A program made the position numbers and the translations under genes. This document shows, piece after piece, positions 7,269-11,391 of a stretch of DNA of 11,391 nt. The notes under the pieces are model-generated. The model did no database searches. It worked only from the letters and a program-made list of their open reading frames with translations, and was not told the DNA's origin. Source of the DNA: RGIG3102 sp964369915 (GTDB lineage: Bacteria > Bacillota > Clostridia > Oscillospirales > Ruminococcaceae); assembly GCA_964369915.1 (NCBI GenBank), contig CAYJGG010000057.1:1-11391 (forward strand), written 5' to 3'. Positions within the stretch are counted from its first letter, which is position 1; every line of letters starts with the position of its first letter.

Positions 7269-7291
7269 AAAAATATATGCCAACCGACATA
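7269..7291 (-). terminator. Weak intrinsic terminator after feoA
   Basis: On the minus strand TATGTC (7291-7286) pairs with GGCATA (7281-7276), 6 bp with one G-U and a GGTT loop. Five T residues follow at 7273-7269. It begins 20 bases after the feoA stop. The stem is short, so termination may be partial, but it fits feoB having a separate promoter. Confidence 0.45.
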
Positions 7292-7311
7292 CATTTAAAA
7301 ACCTATTTGAT

Positions 7312-7524
7312 TTAGACGATAATTGCTTTAGCTAATATGCTATCAATACTATATCTTGCATCTTTAATAGCCACAACAAAATTATCTGATAATACTGACA
7401 CAACAGTGATTTTTCCACCTTCATAACAACCTAATGTAAATAAAAAATTCTCAAGTTCGCTATCATCTGTTTTTATAGCCACTATTGTGTATTCTTTGCC
7501 AATTTCGGCAGTTCTTAAATCCAT
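7312..7524 (-). CDS. feoA: FeoA-domain ferrous iron transport protein
   Basis: A 70-residue, cytoplasmic, SH3-like FeoA domain. In many bacteria FeoA works with FeoB in Fe(II) uptake, probably through the FeoB GTPase head. Visible family features are an early basic-hydrophobic strand (EYTIVAIK), a central LG-C-x-EGGKITVVSVL block and a closing VVAIKDARYSID-x-x-LAKAI strand pair. A strong GGAAGGGA ribosome binding site stands just before the ATG. Unusually, it is not tightly coupled to feoB: 231 bases, a weak terminator and a separate promoter lie between them. Short FeoA domains diverge strongly, so the family call rests on both sequence and position. Confidence 0.9.
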   Translation of the reverse strand: MDLRTAEIGKEYTIVAIKTDDSELENFLFTLGCYEGGKITVVSVLSDNFVVAIKDARYSIDSILAKAIIV

Positions 7525-7550
7525 TATTTTATCCCTTCCAGCATCAATTC

Positions 7551-7566
7551 GTTATGATTAACTAAC
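7551..7566. promoter_or_regulatory. Candidate operator in the feoA leader
   Basis: GTTA and TAAC are inverted across 8 bases, and the minus strand reads GTTAGTT within the site. It lies just downstream of the predicted feoA transcription start, where a bound repressor would block elongation or initiation. The GTTAGTT element recurs as an inverted pair at 7238-7257. It has only partial similarity to Fur or DtxR-type boxes; the regulator is unknown. Confidence 0.3.
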
Positions 7567-7576
7567 TGATATGGAC

Positions 7577-7605
7577 ATTTTACTATATTTCATCAATTAA
7601 GTCAA
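7577..7605 (-). promoter_or_regulatory. Sigma-A promoter of feoA
   Basis: On the minus strand, TTGACT (7605-7600) and TAAAAT (7582-7577) are spaced by 17 bases. The transcription start should lie near 7570, giving a leader of about 46 nt. Confidence 0.75.
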
Positions 7606-7775
7606 TAATAAATTTTATTTTTGATTATATATATGCTTATAAATTCGGCTTTATTCATGTAAATAAAAAACTTTAATTGATGCACAAAATTATAATTATA
7701 TTTTTAATCAAGAAAAATTTTAAAAAGTCTAGTGCACACTAAAAAGTAATGTGTATTTAAACTGTAAAGTTTATA

Positions 7776-7852
7776 TGGTGCGCCTGATGCGATTCGAACG
7801 CACGACACATGGCGTCGGAGGCCATTGCTCTATCCAACTGAGCTACAAGCGC
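7776..7852 (-). tRNA. tRNA-Arg (anticodon CCG)
   Basis: A full cloverleaf can be read on the minus strand. The acceptor arms are GCGCTTG and CAGGCGC (one G-U), with discriminator A and an encoded CCA end. The D arm is AGCTCAGTTGGATAGAGC. The anticodon arm is ATGGC-CTCCGAC-GCCAT, with CCG (7818-7816) at positions 34-36, and the T arm contains GTTCGAATC. It reads CGG arginine codons, the one CGN codon not read by the inosine tRNA that TadA produces. No clear consensus promoter is seen upstream; a weak TAGAAT -10-like hexamer is present about 25 bases before the 5' end. Confidence 0.97.
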
Positions 7853-8060
7853 ATAGTTTATTTTTTTAGTATCATTCTATTAAATAATTTTTCTTTTGCT
7901 ATAAAAACATAAAATGTTTCTTTTAGAATAATAAAAAACTGAAAATTATTAATTAATATTATATACATTATATCTTAAATTCAAATTTTCTTTTAATTAA
8001 ATAAAAAATTCAAAACTTTTGCATCGCAATAATTCATAAGAATAAATATAAATTGTTTTT

Positions 8061-8098
8061 TAAAATAAAACACCGATAATACTTTATTGATCGGTGTT
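8061..8098 (-). terminator. Intrinsic terminator after rex
   Basis: AACACCGAT (8069-8077) and ATCGGTGTT (8090-8098) are exact inverted arms around a 12-base loop. On the minus strand the stem runs into a T-rich stretch (TTTTATTTTA, 8070-8061). It starts 9 bases after the rex stop. The 215 bases between it and the tRNA are AT-rich and show no gene. Confidence 0.85.
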
Positions 8099-8107
8099 TA
8101 AATATTT

Positions 8108-8737
8108 TTATTCTTCTAATTTTGAGAGTTTATTTGATAGTAAAGCAAGTCCTGCTGCCATATTTTCATTTTGCACTATTACATCATCAGGAACTTTTAA
8201 ATTTATTGAAGAGAAATTCCAAATTCCCTTTATTCCAGCCCCAACTAAAGTGTCACAAACAATTTGAGCTGTTTCCTCGCTTGTTGCTATTATTCCAATT
8301 TTTACATTAGAATTAACAACTTTATCATATAAATCATTTATATGATAAACTTCTTTTTTATTGCTAAGCATTCCTAAAATATTTTCATTTATATCAAATC
8401 CTGAAATTATATTAAGACCATAATTTTTAAACCCATCATACATAAGTAAAGTTTTTCCAAGTCCACCTACTCCAACTATAATAGCATTTTTCAAATCATC
8501 ATATCCTAAAAATTTTTCGATATCTGCTATTAGAGTTTCTGTTTCGTAGCCTACCTTTGGCTTGCCAGCCATAGATGCGCATGATAAATCTTTTCTAACT
8601 TGCACATGATTTAGATTTAGCATTGTAGCTATTGTTGTAGCAGAAATATATTTAACTCCCAATTTTTGTTGTTGCAGAAGTAAAGAGAGATATGTAGGTA
8701 TTCTTAATAATGTTTGTTTTGAAATATATTCTTTCAT
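8108..8737 (-). CDS. rex: Redox-sensing transcriptional repressor Rex
   Basis: A 209-residue repressor that reads the NADH/NAD+ ratio and in anaerobes controls fermentation, hydrogen and NAD-recycling genes; NADH releases it from DNA. The N-terminal winged helix (about 1-80) includes the family recognition segment VQVRKDLS (45-52), followed by GKPKVGYET. The C-terminal Rossmann domain starts with the GVGGLG dinucleotide loop (89-94) and ends in a helix that would swap between subunits. Length is typical. An AGGAGGG site stands 7-8 bases before the ATG. It is a single-gene unit with a consensus promoter and a terminator. Many Rex proteins repress their own gene, and an 11-base-spaced direct repeat overlaps the -35 box here, though it is not a standard Rex box. 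Confidence 0.96.
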   Translation of the reverse strand: MKEYISKQTLLRIPTYLSLLLQQQKLGVKYISATTIATMLNLNHVQVRKDLSCASMAGKPKVGYETETLIADIEKFLGYDDLKNAIIVGVGGLGKTLLMYDGFKNYGLNIISGFDINENILGMLSNKKEVYHINDLYDKVVNSNVKIGIIATSEETAQIVCDTLVGAGIKGIWNFSSINLKVPDDVIVQNENMAAGLALLSNKLSKLEE

Positions 8738-8773
8738 AAAGGCCCTCCTATCAGATATTTTTTTATCAATAAA

Positions 8774-8802
8774 ATTATATATTTTTATTTTACAAATGTC
8801 AA
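8774..8802 (-). promoter_or_regulatory. Consensus sigma-A promoter of rex
   Basis: On the minus strand, TTGACA (8802-8797) and TATAAT (8779-8774) are exactly 17 bases apart, a full consensus match at both boxes. A promoter this strong usually implies tight repression by a DNA-binding protein, here perhaps Rex itself. Confidence 0.88.
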
Positions 8803-8817
8803 CATTAAATCAACATT
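8799..8817. repeat. Direct repeat TCAACATT x2 over the rex -35 box
   Basis: TCAACATT occurs at 8799-8806 and again at 8810-8817, an 11-base period that puts both copies on the same helical face. The first copy overlaps the rex -35 box. This is a plausible operator, but it is not the inverted TTGTTAA-n-TTAACAA site known for clostridial Rex. Confidence 0.4.
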
Positions 8818-8845
8818 GTTTATTTTAAATCTATTAATTTTTTTA

Positions 8846-8884
8846 ATAATAAAACCCCTGCATATTACATACACAGGGGGTTTT
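8846..8884 (-). terminator. Intrinsic terminator after the glycosyltransferase gene
   Basis: AAAACCCCTG (8851-8860) pairs with CAGGGGGTTTT (8874-8884), with one extra G in the right arm, around a 13-base loop. The minus strand then continues TTTTATTA. The stem begins directly after the stop codon and separates this gene from the rex promoter region. Confidence 0.85.
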
Positions 8885-8885
8885 C

Positions 8886-9833
8886 TTATTTATCTAACGT
8901 AGTTTTTTCTATAATAAATTTTGGTCTTTGTTTTACTTCGTTATAAATTTTGCCTATATATTCTCCAACAATTCCAAGACAAAAAATTTGAACACCACTA
9001 GTTAAAAGCAATATGGTTATAATACTTGCCCAGCCAGCTTCAGTTTGCCCAAAAATAAGACTATACCCTACATATAAAAGCCCTATAAAACTCATAATAA
9101 GCATAAAAGCACCAACACCTGTTACATAGCGTAGTGGTTTTGAAGACAGGCTTGTTATACCATTTAAAGCTAAATTCATCATTTTTGAAAACGGATAATG
9201 GCTTTCTCCTGCGAGCCTTTCGTATCTTTCGTAATAAACACTTGAAGATTTATATCCCACTAAAGGAATAGTTCCCCTTAAAAATAAATTCACTTCACCA
9301 AATTCAGAAAGCCCTTCTAAAGCTTCTTTTGATAATAAGCGATAATCTGCATGATTAAACACAATATCAGCGCCCATTAATTTCATAAATTTATAAAATC
9401 CTTCAGCTGTAAATCTTTTAAAGAAAGTGTCGGTTTCTCTTTTACTGCGAACACCGTAAACAACATGTGCCCCCTCGTAATACTCTTTTAAAAATTCATC
9501 CATTGCATTTATATCGTCTTGCCCGTCACAATCGATTGATATAGTAACATCACACTTATCTTTTGCCCACATTAAGCCAGCTAATAAAGCATTTTGATGT
9601 CCTCTATTTCTTGTTAATTTAAGGCCGATAAACTCTTTATTATTTTCGGCTAATTCTTCAATTATATTCCATGTGTTATCCTTAGATCCATCATTCACAA
9701 AAATAACCTTTGAATCCTTTGTGCATAGTTTTTGCTCAATTAAACTATTAATTTTATCTTTAAACATCAAAGCTGTTATTGGTAACACTTGCTCCTCATT
9801 GTAACAAGGAATTACAATAAATAGTTTTTTCAT
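8886..9833 (-). CDS. Membrane-anchored family 2 glycosyltransferase (GtrB/DPMS-like)
   Basis: A 315-residue enzyme that probably moves a sugar from a nucleotide sugar to polyprenyl phosphate on the inner face of the membrane. The GT-A domain (about 1-230) has the opening FIVIPCYNEE, NDGS at 47-50 and a metal-binding DCDGQDD at 101-107 in place of the commoner DADLQDPP. It also has DYRLLS (163-168) and the YERYERLAGESHYP block (201-214) typical of dolichol-phosphate-mannose-synthase-like bacterial enzymes. Two membrane helices follow (about 236-261 and 268-293). No flippase or acceptor-modifying partner is adjacent, so the sugar and the final target (teichoic acid, lipid or polysaccharide) cannot be named. 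A GAGAGG site lies about 12 bases before the start, which is longer than usual. Confidence 0.92.
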   Translation of the reverse strand: MKKLFIVIPCYNEEQVLPITALMFKDKINSLIEQKLCTKDSKVIFVNDGSKDNTWNIIEELAENNKEFIGLKLTRNRGHQNALLAGLMWAKDKCDVTISIDCDGQDDINAMDEFLKEYYEGAHVVYGVRSKRETDTFFKRFTAEGFYKFMKLMGADIVFNHADYRLLSKEALEGLSEFGEVNLFLRGTIPLVGYKSSSVYYERYERLAGESHYPFSKMMNLALNGITSLSSKPLRYVTGVGAFMLIMSFIGLLYVGYSLIFGQTEAGWASIITILLLTSGVQIFCLGIVGEYIGKIYNEVKQRPKFIIEKTTLDK

Positions 9834-9903
9834 TATATTAATTTTCCTCTCTATTTATCAAAATAGCATTCTATTTTAATTATAATTTATTTTACTCTAA
9901 TTA

Positions 9904-9932
9904 AGTATAACAATTACACTATTCTATGTCAA
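9904..9932 (-). promoter_or_regulatory. Sigma-A promoter of the glycosyltransferase gene
   Basis: On the minus strand, TTGACA (9932-9927) and TATACT (9909-9904) are 17 bases apart. The transcript would start near 9897 with a leader of about 64 nt holding a 7-bp AAAATAG/CTATTTT hairpin (9860-9877). Confidence 0.82.
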
Positions 9933-9955
9933 TTAAGTTTCTTAGTTTTTTATAC

Positions 9956-9984
9956 TTGCAAACACTCATTTTTACTGATATACT
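9956..9984 (+). promoter_or_regulatory. Sigma-A promoter of the TauE-type permease gene
   Basis: TTGCAA (9956-9961) and TATACT (9979-9984) are spaced by 17 bases, with transcription starting near 9991. It is divergent from the glycosyltransferase promoter; the two -35 boxes are 23 bases apart, so one bound protein could affect both. It also shows that an in-frame ATG at 9926 is upstream of the transcript and not the true start. Confidence 0.8.
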
Positions 9985-10015
9985 AAAACCCTACAATAAA
10001 TTTTTTGAGGTATGT

Positions 10016-10774
10016 ATGGATTTTTTTAATCAACTATTAATTATCTGCCCGTTATTATTTTTAGCTGGCTTTATAGACTCAGTAGCCGGCGGCGGCGGAT
10101 TATTATCAACACCTGCTTATTTACTAACCGGCCTTCCTATTCACCAAGCAATGGGAACAAATAAAGTGTCTAGTAGTATAGGGACAACTATCGCTGCTGC
10201 ACGCTACATAAAAAATAAATCTATAAATTGGAAAACTGCAATTATATCTGCAATTTTCAGCTTTTTTGGCAGTTATTTAGGAAGCCAGATTGCTTTAATA
10301 ATTGATGCAAACACTCTAAAATCTGCATTTATATTTTTACTTCCTTTTATTGCATGTTTTGTTTTATTTAAAAAAGATAAAAGTATAGGCGTGCAAAAAG
10401 TATTTGGCACAAAATTATATATAATTTCTGCTATTATTGGTGTTGTAATAGGATTATATGATGGTCTTATTGGCCCTGGCACAGGAACATTTATAATTTT
10501 TTCTTACACAAGCTTTATAGGATTTGATTATATAACTGCAAGTGGCAATGCTAAAATAATAAACCTTTCTTCAAATATAGCTGCTGCTTTTAGCTTTATA
10601 ATCGCTGGGAAAGTTGTTGTCGCATTAGCTATTCCTGCTGCAATTGCTACAACTCTTGGAAATTATTTTGGTAGTGGGTTTGCAATTAAACATGGCGGTA
10701 AAGTTGTTCGTCGTATGCTTATTTTAGTATTAATTGCAATATTTATTCAACTAATTTTTGATGTCTTATCGTAA
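10016..10774 (+). CDS. TauE/SafE-family membrane permease
   Basis: A 252-residue, strongly hydrophobic protein with about seven or eight predicted membrane segments. The family's internal duplication is visible: the first half has GFIDSVAGGGGLLSTP (18-33) and a GTNK (47-50), the second half GLYDGLIGPGTGTF (146-159) and SGNAK (176-180). TauE/SafE proteins are proposed exporters of sulfite, sulfoacetate or other small sulfur or organic anions; the substrate here cannot be told from sequence. The start at 10016 is chosen over 9926 because GAGG lies 5 bases before it, the first membrane helix then starts at once, and the promoter lies downstream of 9926. The next gene begins 50 bases later with no terminator between, so they may be co-transcribed. 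Confidence 0.93.
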   Translation: MDFFNQLLIICPLLFLAGFIDSVAGGGGLLSTPAYLLTGLPIHQAMGTNKVSSSIGTTIAAARYIKNKSINWKTAIISAIFSFFGSYLGSQIALIIDANTLKSAFIFLLPFIACFVLFKKDKSIGVQKVFGTKLYIISAIIGVVIGLYDGLIGPGTGTFIIFSYTSFIGFDYITASGNAKIINLSSNIAAAFSFIIAGKVVVALAIPAAIATTLGNYFGSGFAIKHGGKVVRRMLILVLIAIFIQLIFDVLS

Positions 10775-10778
10775 TAAT

Positions 10779-10801
10779 TATTTATTAATAAGTAATAAAT
10801 A
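10779..10801. repeat. 9-bp AT-only inverted repeat before the peroxiredoxin gene
   Basis: TATTTATTA (10779-10787) and TAATAAATA (10793-10801) are exact inverted arms around a 5-base centre. It starts 5 bases after the permease stop and ends 23 bases before the next start codon. A peroxide-sensor operator (PerR-type, TTATAAT-n-ATTATAA) would be attractive given the next gene, but the match is loose and the DNA is AT-rich, so chance is a serious alternative. Confidence 0.35.
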
Positions 10802-10824
10802 TAATATAAATGGAGGTTTTTATT

Positions 10825-11370
10825 ATGCCAAAATTATTAGTGGGTGAGAAGATGCCAAACTTTACAGTGAATACAGTATTTGAAAATGGTTTAACTATTA
10901 AAGATATAGTTAATTCTAAAAAAACAATGTTTATGGTGCTTCGCTATATCGGTTGCACTGTTTGCAGATACGATGTTCATTTATTAACTCAAAAATATCA
11001 AGAATTCACTGATAACAACGTTAATGTTGTTGTCGTTATGCAATCTACTCCTAGCATTGCTAAAAGAGATTTAGGAGATAAAACTCTTCCTTTTTATCTA
11101 ATTTGTGATGAAAAGCAAGAAATTTATAAAACTTTAGAAATCAATGCAGCGAGCGATATGCAAGAACTTATTGGAGATTCAAGACCTTTAATTAAAGAGA
11201 AATCAATAGCTGCAACTGAAGCTGGATTTGTTCACGGCGATTATGAAGGAGTTGAAGAGCAACTACCTGCCTTTTTTATCGTTGATAAAGATTTGACTGT
11301 TTTAGAATCTCATTATGCTAAAAATATAATGGATATGCCTACAATCGAAGAAATGCTATCAAAAATATAA
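10825..11370 (+). CDS. Peroxiredoxin-like (AhpC/TSA-family) thioredoxin-fold protein
   Basis: A 181-residue thioredoxin-fold protein. The opening LLVGEKMPNFTV is the usual peroxiredoxin N-terminus, a strand (KTMFMVLRYIGC) leads to the active site C44-T-V-C47, and a late LPAFFIVDKDLTV holds the cis-proline strand. The classic PxxxTxxC peroxidatic motif is replaced by a CxxC, as in the AhpC-TSA_2/PRXL2-like branch, so it could be a thiol peroxidase or a disulfide reductase. It has no signal peptide and should be cytoplasmic. The start at 10825 has GGAGG (10812-10816) 8 bases upstream; an ATG at 10810 overlaps that site and is rejected. It follows the permease gene by 50 bases. The window ends 21 bases after its stop. 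Confidence 0.9.
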   Translation: MPKLLVGEKMPNFTVNTVFENGLTIKDIVNSKKTMFMVLRYIGCTVCRYDVHLLTQKYQEFTDNNVNVVVVMQSTPSIAKRDLGDKTLPFYLICDEKQEIYKTLEINAASDMQELIGDSRPLIKEKSIAATEAGFVHGDYEGVEEQLPAFFIVDKDLTVLESHYAKNIMDMPTIEEMLSKI

Positions 11371-11391
11371 TAAAAAAATCCCACTAAATAG

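Noticed and set aside
7551..7571. Fur box upstream of feoA
   Set aside because: Only about half of the 15 Fur consensus positions match, which is expected by chance in DNA this AT-rich; kept only as an unassigned candidate operator.
7722..7753. Intrinsic terminator after tRNA-Arg (TAGTGTG/CACATTA stem)
   Set aside because: The 7-bp stem has a G-U pair and the T-run lies about 8 bases away from it, so it is too weak to call.
8122..8310. Plus-strand ORF antisense to rex
   Set aside because: It is low-complexity Leu/Phe/His-rich translation of antisense DNA within a well-supported gene.
9926..10015. 30-residue N-terminal extension of the TauE-type protein
   Set aside because: The predicted promoter (-10 at 9979-9984) lies inside this stretch, and the ribosome binding site fits the ATG at 10016.
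10273..10482. Minus-strand ORF inside the TauE-type gene
   Set aside because: It is antisense to conserved membrane helices, with no domain or ribosome binding site.

Overview
The window is very AT-rich and looks like chromosomal DNA from a low-GC, anaerobic Firmicute, probably a Clostridia-type gut or anaerobe lineage. The basis is the strong AGGAGG-type ribosome binding sites, textbook sigma-A promoters (TTGACA-17-TATAAT), a Rex redox repressor, a FeoA/FeoB ferrous-iron system with its small Cys-rich partner, and a SpoIID-like protein with peptidoglycan-binding repeats. This taxonomic reading is inference. I see no phage, insertion sequence, CRISPR array or other mobile element.

Layout. 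84-527 (+) is the tRNA adenosine deaminase tadA. 584-714 holds a consensus promoter and a compact, pseudoknot-capable leader RNA, followed by a PAS/GAF/GGDEF/EAL cyclic-di-GMP protein (715-2790, +) and its terminator. 2918-4702 (+) encodes a SpoIID-like protein with three C-terminal peptidoglycan-binding repeats and no signal peptide. A bidirectional terminator near 4831-4859 separates it from the opposing iron genes. On the minus strand, read right to left, come feoA (7312-7524), a 230-nt structured gap with a second promoter, feoB (5053-7080), and a 53-residue FeoB-associated Cys-rich membrane protein (4863-5024). Further right on the minus strand are tRNA-Arg(CCG) (7776-7852), rex (8108-8737) and a membrane-anchored family 2 glycosyltransferase (8886-9833). 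Divergent from the latter are a TauE/SafE-type permease (10016-10774, +) and a CxxC peroxiredoxin-like protein (10825-11370, +).

How the genes may work together. Several genes fit an anaerobe's handling of iron and redox state: ferrous-iron uptake (Feo), NADH/NAD+ sensing (Rex), a thiol peroxidase-like protein, a putative sulfur-compound or anion exporter, and a cyclic-di-GMP protein whose sensor domain carries a conserved-looking Cys trio. They are nevertheless separate transcription units with their own promoters and terminators, so this is a neighbourhood and not one operon. TadA and tRNA-Arg(CCG) are linked by decoding: TadA makes the inosine-containing tRNA-Arg that reads CGU/CGC/CGA, and the CCG tRNA reads CGG.

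The least explained piece of DNA is the leader RNA at about 619-714 upstream of the cyclic-di-GMP gene. It has a closing stem, an internal 9-bp stem, a possible pseudoknot and a competing hairpin next to the Shine-Dalgarno, and it matches no riboswitch class that I can recognise by eye. The other region worth attention is the feoA-feoB gap with its hairpins and a palindrome over the feoB -35 box. Most of the rest is ordinary core genome.
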